DNA of 64,000 nt, taken from Psychroflexus sp. ALD_RP9 (lineage in GTDB: Bacteria > Bacteroidota > Bacteroidia > Flavobacteriales > Flavobacteriaceae). The position numbers were made by a program, and so were the translations under genes. The notes beneath the pieces were generated by a model, which was not told the origin of the DNA, ran no database searches, and was given only the letters and a program-made list of their open reading frames with translations. Each line of letters starts with the position of its first letter. Positions within the stretch are counted from its first letter, which is position 1. Location: NCBI RefSeq assembly GCF_017311165.1, contig NZ_CP062973.1, positions 992,001-1,056,000 on the forward strand, in the 5' to 3' direction. Shown here piece by piece: positions 1 to 7,681 of this stretch.

Positions 1-84
1 TAAAAGATTTTAGTTTCTTTTTTACGATTTGTTAATCCTATTGACTTGATTTAAGTGGAATTTTAAGGTTTTTTGTTATCAGTA

Positions 85-275
85 ACCATTGAATCGTGAG
101 TCGTGAGTCGTGAATCGTGAGTCGTGAGTCGTGAGTCGTGAATCGTGAATCGTGAATGGTGAGTCGTGATGCGTGTAATAGTGTAATCGTATAATGGTGT
201 AGTAGTAGTAGTAAAATCGGTTGTCGGTTGTCGGTTGTCGGTGAATCATGAGTCGTGATTCGTGAGTCGTGCTTT
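85..275. repeat. Heptamer tandem-repeat mosaic, array 1
   Basis: From about 91 to 174 there are twelve consecutive 7-bp units of the form GARTCGT or GATGCGT. A GTA trinucleotide run follows near 199-212, then three units of GGTTGTC near 220-243, then more GARTCGT units. The unit length is 7 bp in both families. Modules here recur at 1576-2131 and 4057-4335. The stretch is open in one frame on the minus strand and gives a low-complexity peptide, which I regard as an artefact. Confidence 0.85.
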
Positions 276-277
276 GT

Positions 278-306
278 GAAATGCTTGTTAGTGTTCTTGG
301 CTTCGA
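278..306. repeat. Dispersed 29-bp repeat, copy 1
   Basis: The segment beginning GAAATGCTTGTTAGTGTTC recurs at 2133-2161 with one difference (28 of 29 bases). Both copies lie at the edge of a heptamer array, directly after GTGA/TTCA-type units, so this is probably an end module of the mosaic. A weaker relative is seen near 23360. Confidence 0.7.
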
Positions 307-407
307 GCGAACATAAATATATCTTTTTTTAATTTGTGAACGTTGGGTGAAAAGGTTCATGACCTTTTAAAAAGAAAGCATATGAGCTTAGAAAAGATTT
401 TGAATAA

Positions 408-435
408 AAACCACTCCAGTAGACTGAAGTGGTTT
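408..435 (-). terminator. Rho-independent terminator of the 250-codon gene
   Basis: The arms AACCACT/AGTGGTT and CAGT/ACTG are separated by one mismatch and close on a 2-base loop. Read on the minus strand, the stem is followed by a run of T. It lies about 28 bp past the stop codon of the gene ending at 463. Confidence 0.75.
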
Positions 436-462
436 CATTTGATCACATCAATTCAACCTGGG

Positions 463-1215
463 TTAAATTATTTCTATGATTTGAAGGGCATTAAACGCAC
501 CATTTAACAAAGGGTATTGTTCCCCATTAAATTCCTGAAAATAAGCTACCTTCATGAAATAATAGGTTTCTCCTGCTGCCGATGGTGTACTACTAAAATT
601 AAGGTTAATAGTTGAGGCGGTGCTGTCTATCATTAAATTTTCGACATTACTTATTGCCACTTCACCTTGACCTGTTGCAAAATCAAAATTCATTATTGCC
701 GCACTTAATTCGACATGGGTAGCACCCTGAGGAATACCCAAATTAAGTTGAGGTATAAAATCATTAATGATAATTTCATTGGTCGCTGTGTCAAGGTTAT
801 AATTAGATTTTAGCACTGCATCTAATGTTGCTTTTTTATTGAAGTCGAAAAACTTCAAAGCTTCTTTCCCTTCTGGACTTGCAATTCCTACACTTACTTT
901 TCGTTGACCGCGACTTGAGGTTAAATCGTATTTTTTTACCTGATTAAGTCGACTAGTTAGCCTGTAAATTTTGGAACGATCGGGCACATCAGCTAATAAA
1001 TTAGCAATTGCTCTTCTATACATTTTACCGCTTTTTGCGATATGCCCAAATTCTTGTCCATTTTCACGTGTTCTTATAAAAGCCGGATCGTTTTCTATTC
1101 GACTTTTTGATACTCCGCTTTTGGTCTTGACCAAGTATTCGCCATCTTGGTTCTTATAGAAGGTCATCCCATCCAGGGTTCCTTCAATTTTTAATAACGA
1201 CTTTAGTTTTGCCAT
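463..1215 (-). CDS. Conserved hypothetical protein (250 aa), function unknown
   Basis: I recall similar proteins from Bacteroidota, all starting with a MAKLKSLLKIEGTLDG-like block followed by TFYK, but I know no function for them. Residues 1-65 are basic and contain KSGVSKSRIENDPAF and RTRENGQEFGH; the rest looks beta-rich and ends in hydrophobic residues. There is no signal peptide or membrane segment. The start is chosen because the conserved block begins at this ATG. The gene stands alone between two heptamer-repeat arrays and has its own terminator (408-435). Family membership is from memory; the gene itself is well supported by its length and composition. Confidence 0.7.
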   Translation of the reverse strand: MAKLKSLLKIEGTLDGMTFYKNQDGEYLVKTKSGVSKSRIENDPAFIRTRENGQEFGHIAKSGKMYRRAIANLLADVPDRSKIYRLTSRLNQVKKYDLTSSRGQRKVSVGIASPEGKEALKFFDFNKKATLDAVLKSNYNLDTATNEIIINDFIPQLNLGIPQGATHVELSAAIMNFDFATGQGEVAISNVENLMIDSTASTINLNFSSTPSAAGETYYFMKVAYFQEFNGEQYPLLNGAFNALQIIEII

Positions 1216-1575
1216 CTCTTTAAATTTTAAGCCTATTATTTCAAGGCATGTTAATAATTGAATTAGAATCTTAAGAGTCTTACCTTGCGCGCAAAAACTT
1301 CAACTTATTGTCGACTTTCAAATTTTAAAGTTTCTGTTTTTTTTAAATCCGGTACACTTTCTTAAGTATTACTATGGCAAATTTAAGGCGGCTATTTATT
1401 TGATTATGCGCAGTTTAGTGTATCCTCATAGATTTTGATAAAATTAGTGGTTTTAATAATTTTTGACGCTTAATGCGTTTTTTGACGCTTTTTGCACCTG
1501 AGTACGTTCCTTGAATTAATACTTGAGCTATACTTAAGCTATACTTAAGCTCTGGGTGAGGTATGGTAGAAAATG
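1216..1575. other. Non-coding spacer with short direct repeats
   Basis: I see no credible gene here. Two features stand out. An 11-bp unit, GCTATACTTAA, is repeated in tandem at 1527-1548 with a partial third copy before it. The phrase TTTTTGACGCTT occurs twice between about 1457 and 1492. The promoter of the minus-strand gene starting at 1215 should lie in the first 100 bp, but I could not identify it. Confidence 0.5.
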
Positions 1576-2131
1576 GTTGGCTGTTGTCGGTTGTCAGTTT
1601 TCTGTTATCGGTTGTCAGTGATTCGTGAGTCGTGATGCGTGATGCGTGATGCGTGATGCGTGTAATAGTATCCCGTGATTTGTGAATAGTGAATCGTGAC
1701 TGGTGTGAAGAGGTGTTGTCTGTTTGCAGTTTTCTGTGAATCGTGATGCGTGTAATTGCGTGTAATAGTGTAATCGTATAATGGTGCAGTAGTAAAATCG
1801 GTTGTCGGTTGTCGGTTGTCCGTTGTCAGTTTTCTGTTATCGGTTGTCAGTGATTCGTGAGTCGTGAATGGTGAATCGTGAGTTGTTTTGTTGGCTTTAG
1901 GCTTTAAGCTCTAGGCTTTAGGCGCTATTTTCCTATTAGTGTAATGGTATAGTGGTTTAGTAGTAAAATCGGTTGTCGGTTGTCGGTTGTCTGTTTTCTG
2001 TTATCTGTTGTCAGTTCGAGTGGTTTTTCTTGAAGCCTTGTGGAAAGAAAAAGTGTATCGAGAACCTGTTTTCTGTTAGTGGTTGGCAGTTTACAGTGAA
2101 TTGTGAATGGTGAGTCGTTATTCGTGCTTCA
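1576..2131. repeat. Heptamer tandem-repeat mosaic, array 2
   Basis: This 550-bp stretch is built from the same short modules as array 1: GGTTGTC units, GTGATGC/GTGAGTC units, and a third 7-bp family, GGCTTTA, near 1892-1925. A block of about 44 bp containing TCAGTTTTCTGTTATCGG occurs twice, near 1592 and 1825. The block near 1916-1987, which runs from GGCGCTATTTT to the GGTTGTC units, is repeated almost exactly at 4198-4268. No open reading frame is convincing. Confidence 0.85.
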
Positions 2132-2132
2132 T

Positions 2133-2161
2133 GAAATGCTTGTTAGTGTTCTTGGTTTCGA
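2133..2161. repeat. Dispersed 29-bp repeat, copy 2
   Basis: This is the second copy of the module at 278-306, with 28 of 29 bases identical. It lies at the right edge of array 2, the same position relative to the heptamers as copy 1. Confidence 0.7.
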
Positions 2162-2308
2162 AAGTATTTAAACATCATTTTTTGAGTTGTGGTTGGTTCT
2201 TGTAAATTTCGGTTCTATTTTTCTGATTTAAAGGTACTTAACTTCACGTCTGTCTATACTGACATGGTTCATGTCTATTTTTCTGCATCAAAAAGAATAT
2301 GTAAAAGT

Positions 2309-2321
2309 AGTTGTCACAACT
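2309..2321. promoter_or_regulatory. 13-bp palindrome, candidate operator
   Basis: AGTTGTCACAACT is a perfect inverted repeat (6-bp arms, one central base). It lies 18 bp before a Bacteroidota-type -7 element (2340-2347) and 50 bp before the start of the small protein at 2372. Its placement near the -33 region suggests an operator. This is inference. Confidence 0.4.
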
Positions 2322-2339
2322 TTTTATTTGAATCCTATT

Positions 2340-2347
2340 TAGTTTTG
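2340..2347 (+). promoter_or_regulatory. Bacteroidota -7 promoter element (TAGTTTTG)
   Basis: It matches the TAnnTTTG consensus and lies 24 bp before the ATG at 2372. No clear -33 TTG was found at the usual 17-23 bp spacing. Confidence 0.45.
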
Positions 2348-2371
2348 GAGCAATGATTAAATTAAACACTT

Positions 2372-2557
2372 ATGCAAATTATTTTAAGTAAGGATCTTGC
2401 AAAGTTTAAAGGGGTTAAAATACGAAGTGCTCAAAAAGAGATGAACCTCATTAAAGACTTTTATGATAAAGCGCCACACCAACTTGTTACTAGTTTAGAG
2501 GTTGCTGAGTATTATGATGTGCCAGAAGATTTTTTAATACAAATTATAAACGCCTAA
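2372..2557 (+). CDS. Small HTH-like protein A (61 aa), tandem paralogue pair
   Basis: This is a 61-residue protein with no signal peptide. Its C-terminal half reads as KAPHQLVTSLEVAEYYDV and matches the downstream protein's KDAHQVVTNEEAALYYGI, with the same spacing. Both also share an upstream A-x-x-E-(M/F) block with a lysine-rich helix, so the two genes arose by duplication. The K..HQ.VT..E...YY pattern resembles small Bacteroidota proteins that I recall as possible DNA-binding or adaptor proteins; no function can be claimed. The gene is supported by the paralogy, a promoter-like element and a palindrome upstream. The next gene begins 1 bp after its stop, so the two form an operon. Confidence 0.6.
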   Translation: MQIILSKDLAKFKGVKIRSAQKEMNLIKDFYDKAPHQLVTSLEVAEYYDVPEDFLIQIINA

Positions 2558-2558
2558 T

Positions 2559-2774
2559 TTGCCTAAAAGCACAACCACATATCGCCTTCGTTTAATTTAT
2601 CCGCTTGACTTGGCTGAGTTTAAGTCTTGCGGTATGAGTACTGCTTATACAGAGTTTAAAAAGATTAAGCAATGGCTTGGTAAAGATGCGCATCAGGTTG
2701 TGACTAACGAAGAGGCGGCTCTTTACTACGGGATTGAATTAACTGATTTTGAAAGTATTATTAATTGTGCCTAA
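2559..2774 (+). CDS. Small HTH-like protein B (71 aa), TTG start
   Basis: This is the paralogue of the preceding 61-residue protein, with about 10 extra N-terminal residues. The shared core is a lysine-rich helix followed by HQVVT and an A.YYGI tail. Initiation is probably at TTG, 1 bp after the upstream stop, because no in-frame ATG precedes the conserved core; translation is probably coupled. Its last codons overlap by 4 bp, tail to tail, with the minus-strand gene 2771-3982. The function is unknown. The conserved core after duplication argues for a real gene despite its size. Confidence 0.55.
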   Translation: MPKSTTTYRLRLIYPLDLAEFKSCGMSTAYTEFKKIKQWLGKDAHQVVTNEEAALYYGIELTDFESIINCA

Positions 2775-3982
2775 GCTTCAACTGGGTATAATTCTTCTAT
2801 TAGGTTTTTAGTTAAGTTATAATGATTTTTACGTTCTGGATTATCTACTTTTTGTAGGGTTCCGTTAACCTTTTGTCTACGGCTTGGTTTGTAGGTTGAA
2901 TTGAACCAGTCTTCGAATGGTGCTGGGTCTACATTGATTTTATAATCGTTTACTTCTTGCCGCATTTGACGGTATAAAAATGTAAATTGTGCACCACTGC
3001 AAATGTGTTTGGCATAAACTTCAACTAACTTATAGGCTCTAAAGCTGTTAAATATATGGGTTGGGTAGATTAAATATTCTGGTGAGTTTTTGGTTAGATA
3101 GTCTTTTTCAACTGGGTTCATTAAGCGATTTGCATATTCAACTATGATTTTAAAGGCCATCGGCATTTCACCTTGGTCTAAATGAAATTCGCGTTTTCTT
3201 TTTTCGATTTCTTTTAGTAACCAATTTTTTAGCATACGCTTATACTCAGCTAATTCACGTGGATATTCAATAAAAATAATTGGTGCTTTGTATTCTTCGA
3301 AGTTGAATACTTTGGCCATTTCTTTTATTATACTTGTTTTGTTTGGTTGCTGAATGCTAATTTGTTCGCGATAATTCCAATTATCGACTTCATAAAATAA
3401 TTTGTTAACCTTATCATTTAAAGTTACGATATTTATAAAGCCTTCAGAGATTTTCCCCACCACATAATCCTGTAGTGAAATAGAGTTGTGGTGCCGATAA
3501 TATCTTTTTTCTAAATAGAAGTGAATGATTTGTATTTTTTTTGACCAAGACTTTAGGGCGTCTAAATAGTGTTGACATTTACTAGGGTATTTATCATAAA
3601 GCTGCTTGGCTTTTCTAATTTCGCTATGGTAAGCAATTAAAATCCTTGATTTATATAAGACTGAGGAATATAGATGTCGGTTGTGGTCTTTGTAAATATC
3701 AGGAAAGAATTCTGTTTTGAGTACAAACATGCTGAATAGTGCTTTTAGTTGTGCTTTGGTTTCGTGTGATTGATCTCGATCTGTAAAATAGAGCTCGCTT
3801 TCTTTACCAACTTTATACAAAAAGCTGCTTATGAAGAATCGCCAAAGTGTGGACTCTAATGGGTTTTTGGTTAATTGCTTTAAGCGTGGTTCTAGGTCTA
3901 AGGTTTGAACTTCAAATAAGTCGAACTCTACAAAGGCTTTTGTGTAATCTGATAATATGTATTTATGTAAGTTTTTCCCCAT
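2771..3982 (-). CDS. Hypothetical protein (403 aa), function unknown
   Basis: I do not recognise this protein. It is basic, rich in Tyr, Lys and Phe, probably helical, and lacks a signal peptide or membrane segments, so it should be cytoplasmic. Notable segments are EFDLFEVQTLDLEPRLKQL near residue 20, a Tyr/His-rich patch (EKRYYRHHN) near 160, and CSGAQFTFLYRQMRQEV near 330. The C-terminus is lysine- and arginine-rich, which would fit nucleic-acid contact but proves nothing. It starts about 75 bp from heptamer array 3 and ends against the small paralogue pair, so it belongs to the accessory island. The start is the first ATG, with no competing upstream start. Confidence 0.6.
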   Translation of the reverse strand: MGKNLHKYILSDYTKAFVEFDLFEVQTLDLEPRLKQLTKNPLESTLWRFFISSFLYKVGKESELYFTDRDQSHETKAQLKALFSMFVLKTEFFPDIYKDHNRHLYSSVLYKSRILIAYHSEIRKAKQLYDKYPSKCQHYLDALKSWSKKIQIIHFYLEKRYYRHHNSISLQDYVVGKISEGFINIVTLNDKVNKLFYEVDNWNYREQISIQQPNKTSIIKEMAKVFNFEEYKAPIIFIEYPRELAEYKRMLKNWLLKEIEKRKREFHLDQGEMPMAFKIIVEYANRLMNPVEKDYLTKNSPEYLIYPTHIFNSFRAYKLVEVYAKHICSGAQFTFLYRQMRQEVNDYKINVDPAPFEDWFNSTYKPSRRQKVNGTLQKVDNPERKNHYNLTKNLIEELYPVEA

Positions 3983-4056
3983 GAGAGATGGTTTAAAGTT
4001 TATGTTTATTGGGGAATTTAGCTAATTTACAAAATTTTTTGTTGGTAAGTGGGGAA

Positions 4057-4335
4057 TTGTTGTCGGTTGTCGGTTGTCGGTTGTCGGTGAATGGTGAATC
4101 GTGAATCGTGACTGGTGTGAAGAGGTGTTGTCTGTTGTCTGTTGTCGGTTGTCGGTGAGTCGTGAATGGTGAATGGTGAGTCGTTTTGTTGGCTTTAGGC
4201 TTTAGGCGCTATTTTCTTATTAGTGTAATGGTATAGTGGTGTAGTAGTAAAATCGGTTGTCGGTTGTCAGTAATTAGTGATTTGTGAATCGTGCAGTTGG
4301 CTGTAGGCTCTAGACTGTAGGCGCTATTTGCTCAT
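4057..4335. repeat. Heptamer tandem-repeat mosaic, array 3
   Basis: It begins with four GGTTGTC-type units, then GTGAATC/GTGAATG units, then the GGCTTTA family. A phrase containing CGTGACTGGTGTGAAGAGG near 4105 also occurs near 1695. The block at 4198-4268 duplicates 1916-1987 with few changes. The module TAGGCGCTATTT appears again near 4317. No gene is visible. Confidence 0.85.
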
Positions 4336-4779
4336 TTATGTAATAGTTGATGGTAAATTTAAGAGAAAAAGATGAGTTGTTATTTTTATAACCAAACATT
4401 TATTGATGGCAAAATTATATTGTTAAAAAAGATAGTTGTTAGTTGTCAGTTTTAAGTGATGATTAATTATAAATAAAGTCGGCACTAGTTTTAAGGTGAT
4501 AAATTTCAAAATAATGGCTCAGTTTTTACTATCAAAACCTGATTTTTTTTATTTGAAGTTGATTTATTTAATGCACTTTGAAAGCGTAGACATGAATATT
4601 AAAATTGCTTTCACTAAACCAAATAAATTAAAAACTAAAACACGCAAAGTATGGATATTAAGTTATCTATTTTGAAAAAGAACAAAATAAATCTAAGAAA
4701 GTTAAGAATTAGACAGGTTATAGAATATTATATTTGTTTTTTACGATTCAAAGATGATTTAAACCATTGATATGACTGT
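4336..4779. other. AT-rich spacer downstream of the polysaccharide operon
   Basis: I find no gene, tRNA or clear terminator hairpin here. The DNA is very AT-rich. The polysaccharide operon transcript should end in this stretch, since the last gene stops at 4780. Confidence 0.4.
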
Positions 4780-5805
4780 TTAATCTACCAACATTATTGG
4801 ATAATCAACACCTCTAATAAAGTCATATTCTTTTTTAAAATGGAAATCTATTCTATTGCGATTATAACTACTATTTGTGGCTAATTTTAATATTTCAAGT
4901 GGAAAGTTTATACCACCTAATGTAAAAGCATAAATAAAAGAAACTGGGCGTATATTAATTTCTGTAATTAAAGGATTATGGTTAAAGTCTTCTTTAAAGT
5001 CCACAGTAAACATACCATTAATCTCATTAACAGAGAGGTGTTCATGTACTTTTCTTATTGCTAGTTCTGCTTTATTTATCAAATTAGTATTATTTATTAA
5101 GCGACCCCGTGCGCACATACCTGTAATTTTTGTTGGACTTAAATTTGGCATTAGATACTCTATTCTTTCCCCTGAAGCTGTGAGTTGTAATTTAGATTTG
5201 TAAAAAAACAGTTTAGCTGCAAAGTTTCTACCAGGTAAATAATCAGACGCAATAAAATCTTCGTTTTGATGTATTCTTACCCAGTTATTAAAATCCTCAT
5301 TTTCAGATATTTTCATTGCACCTAATGCTCCTGCTGTTTTATTAATCCGAACCCAAAATGGAAAATCTAGTTTTTTTAAGGATTCATTTAACAAATCATT
5401 TGGGTCAATTTTCACTGTAGTTGGTGACAAATTTAGTGGCTCAAGTAGGTTTGAAACTTTAAGTTTATCAAACATAAATTTTGCAACTTTTATGTCAGGC
5501 AAAATTGTTTTGCATGGCAATAAACCCATACTTTGCCTATTCGACCATTCTATTACCTCAGTTTCAGGAATAATAAAAGCAAAATTAATCTTTTCTAATT
5601 TAATTATTTTTGTAATAGATAACCAATAATCTTTATCCGAAGCCTTTGGAATAACATATGTCTTGTCGTAGGTTGAATCAAAATGACCAGGCGCAAACTT
5701 ATTAGCATCAGTCCCTATAATTTTTAAATTTTCATTAGCTAATTTTAAGCTTTTGGCAACACCTAGTGGAGTTGGGCCTCCAATACCAGTAATAAGTATA
5801 TTCAT
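4780..5805 (-). CDS. ATP-grasp protein of the polysaccharide cluster
   Basis: The N-terminus (ITGIGGPTPLGVAKSL, residues 4-19) is the Rossmann-like pre-ATP-grasp fold seen in CarB/PylC-type enzymes. A nucleotide-binding Lys is likely in FWVRINKTAGALGAMKI (about residue 155), and a metal-ligand motif appears as ITEINIRP (about 285). ATP-grasp enzymes join a carboxylate to an amine or thiol through an acyl phosphate. In this setting it may attach an amino acid or other acid to a sugar, but the substrate is unknown. It is the last gene of the minus-strand operon, 2 bp after the sugar-phosphate transferase gene. The family call is firm and the role is inference. Confidence 0.75.
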   Translation of the reverse strand: MNILITGIGGPTPLGVAKSLKLANENLKIIGTDANKFAPGHFDSTYDKTYVIPKASDKDYWLSITKIIKLEKINFAFIIPETEVIEWSNRQSMGLLPCKTILPDIKVAKFMFDKLKVSNLLEPLNLSPTTVKIDPNDLLNESLKKLDFPFWVRINKTAGALGAMKISENEDFNNWVRIHQNEDFIASDYLPGRNFAAKLFFYKSKLQLTASGERIEYLMPNLSPTKITGMCARGRLINNTNLINKAELAIRKVHEHLSVNEINGMFTVDFKEDFNHNPLITEINIRPVSFIYAFTLGGINFPLEILKLATNSSYNRNRIDFHFKKEYDFIRGVDYPIMLVD

Positions 5806-5807
5806 AT

Positions 5808-6413
5808 CTAATTTTTTCCATTAAAAGGCTGCATTGGTCGAGTAACGCTTTGATTGACACCTTCTCTAACTAGTACTTTCTTTAAAGTTAATAAAAGGAT
5901 TCTAACGTCAAAAAAAAAAGAAACATTTACAACATATTCAATATCCAATTCAAATTTTTTTGACCAGCTTATACTATTTCTACCATTTACTTGAGCCCAT
6001 CCTGTAATCCCTGGTTTAACCTCGTGTCTTTTTAGTTGTTCTTGATTATAAAGTGGTATATACTTAAACAGTAATGGTCTTGGTCCTACTAAGCTCATAT
6101 CGCCTTTTAACACATTGATCAGTTGTGGTAATTCATCTATGGATAACTTTCGTACCAACCCACCAAATTTTGTAATGCGCTCTACATCTGGCAATAAGTT
6201 GCCTTGAGCATCACGTTCATCAGTCATAGATTTAAACTTAATTATTGTAAACGATTTTTGATTCTTACCTGGTCTTTCTTGAAAAAAGAAAGGTTTACCA
6301 TTATTTTGAATAAATAATATAATTGTAACAAAAATAAATACTGGCAAAAAAATAATAATAAGGCATATTGAAACTATTAAGTCTAAAACCCTTTTAAATA
6401 AAAACTTATACAT
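5808..6413 (-). CDS. Initiating sugar-phosphate transferase (PglC/WcaJ C-terminal type)
   Basis: This 201-residue protein transfers a sugar-1-phosphate from a nucleotide sugar to undecaprenyl phosphate, the first membrane step of repeat-unit assembly. It has one N-terminal re-entrant or membrane helix (residues 8-33) and the family motifs FIIKFKSM-like (TIIKFKSM), LSIDELPQL (catalytic Asp-Glu) and GDMSLVGPRPL, followed by PGITGWAQVNGRN. The length matches the small PglC class rather than the large polytopic WbaP class. It sits between the CapK-like and ATP-grasp genes in the same operon. Which sugar it uses cannot be read from the sequence. Confidence 0.93.
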   Translation of the reverse strand: MYKFLFKRVLDLIVSICLIIIFLPVFIFVTIILFIQNNGKPFFFQERPGKNQKSFTIIKFKSMTDERDAQGNLLPDVERITKFGGLVRKLSIDELPQLINVLKGDMSLVGPRPLLFKYIPLYNQEQLKRHEVKPGITGWAQVNGRNSISWSKKFELDIEYVVNVSFFFDVRILLLTLKKVLVREGVNQSVTRPMQPFNGKN

Positions 6414-6427
6414 ACAAATGGTTTTTA

Positions 6428-7681
6428 TTAATTAAATCTTTTGTATTCGTTAATGTAAACAGGTCTTTTCCCTGAATTTAGCGGAAGTATGTCATCAACA
6501 AATTTAATTAAAATATTAGCATTATCTCCAAGTATCTCCTTCAGAAGAATATTAATTTTATATATAACTTCACTTTTAATTTGATTTTCTTTCGATTTTA
6601 ATTTTAATATATAATTATTGGTATTTGTTTGAATAAATTGGAATTGAGTATTTAATGAAGCATTAGACAAAGGCTTGTAAATAGCAGGGCCTAAAGCAAG
6701 CGAAGAAACAGGTTTCCCAGAAGTATTATATATTATATCCGCAGTCCTTCCTATTATTTGTTTTAAAGTTAGTAATTGACCATTTTTATATTCACCAGCA
6801 ATTGCAATATCTCCAGTATCATATCTTAAAAAAGGAATTAAGTCATTGTTAAAATCACTTACTACTACTCTACCAATTTCTCCACTTTCAACAGGCTTAT
6901 CATTTTTGCCCAGTACTTCAACATAAACTCCAAACCTATTAACAAAATAGTCTCCTCCAAAAACTTCTTGTTGTGCTATTAACCCAACCTCTTCATTGCT
7001 ATAGCGATCAATAAAATTACAATCAAATATTTTTTGAATAAAGATTCTCTTATCCTGGTCAAGCATCTCTGATGTTGAAATAAGATGAATTACTGGAAGT
7101 TTTAACTTTTTGCTTTCTATATATTTTGCAATATCAAACATGACTGTTGGGTAACCCATTAAAATTGTTACCTTGTTCTTTATAATTAAACTAATAATAG
7201 CTCCAATATTTTTTTCAGATACATCATTTGGGATTATAATTGTTTCATTTCGTAAATACTTAATAAGTTTAGGCTTATTTTTAGCCCGAATGAGTGCAAA
7301 AGAATCTCCAGTTTTATAACCTGCCCTTTCATTAAAATATTTAAAAGTTGCTGTTCTGACACTATTTCGATATTTGGAATACGGTACTCTTAATGGCTCG
7401 CCAAATGAGCCACCTGTAAAAGCCCAACTTTTAATCTCACTTTTGTCAATCTTTTTTGATAAATTAATAATTGCTTTTTTTTTAATTACTGGTAAATCTT
7501 CAAATTTTTTATCTATGCCAAAACGATTGAGACAATTTTTTTTTTCTTCATCTCTATTATGTAAAGTTTTATTTACATACTCACACTCATTCTGTAATTT
7601 ACTAATAACCCTATTGTTTAGATAATTATAGAAATGAAAAATCGATTTTGTTATTACTTTTCTCATATTTAATTGTTCCAA
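6428..7681 (-). CDS. CapK-like AMP-forming adenylate enzyme
   Basis: It belongs to the phenylacetate-CoA ligase/CapK group of adenylating enzymes found in capsule clusters. Visible motifs are the P-loop-like SWAFTGGSFGEPLRVPYS (about residues 87-104), the aromatic YSNEEVGL block (about 225) and RYDTGDIA (about 285) with its ATP-ribose-binding Asp. It is 417 residues long and soluble. Such proteins activate an acid as acyl-AMP, and the CapK substrate is not established. Its start overlaps the CapA-like gene by 13 bp, indicating coupling. A second ATG at MRK, five codons downstream, is possible. With the ATP-grasp protein it suggests an acyl or amino-acyl decoration. Confidence 0.82.
   Translation of the reverse strand: MEQLNMRKVITKSIFHFYNYLNNRVISKLQNECEYVNKTLHNRDEEKKNCLNRFGIDKKFEDLPVIKKKAIINLSKKIDKSEIKSWAFTGGSFGEPLRVPYSKYRNSVRTATFKYFNERAGYKTGDSFALIRAKNKPKLIKYLRNETIIIPNDVSEKNIGAIISLIIKNKVTILMGYPTVMFDIAKYIESKKLKLPVIHLISTSEMLDQDKRIFIQKIFDCNFIDRYSNEEVGLIAQQEVFGGDYFVNRFGVYVEVLGKNDKPVESGEIGRVVVSDFNNDLIPFLRYDTGDIAIAGEYKNGQLLTLKQIIGRTADIIYNTSGKPVSSLALGPAIYKPLSNASLNTQFQFIQTNTNNYILKLKSKENQIKSEVIYKINILLKEILGDNANILIKFVDDILPLNSGKRPVYINEYKRFN

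Noticed and set aside
278..306. attC-like integron site
   Set aside because: The GTTAG words do not match the GTTRRRY core with the expected inverse partner, and no integrase is present.
79..360. Open frame on the minus strand over heptamer array 1
   Set aside because: It reads as a low-complexity His-Asp-Ser-Arg repeat that only reflects the 7-bp DNA units, with no domain or start context.
85..4335. CRISPR arrays
   Set aside because: Units are 7 bp and contiguous, with no unique spacers of 25-45 bp and no cas genes in the window.
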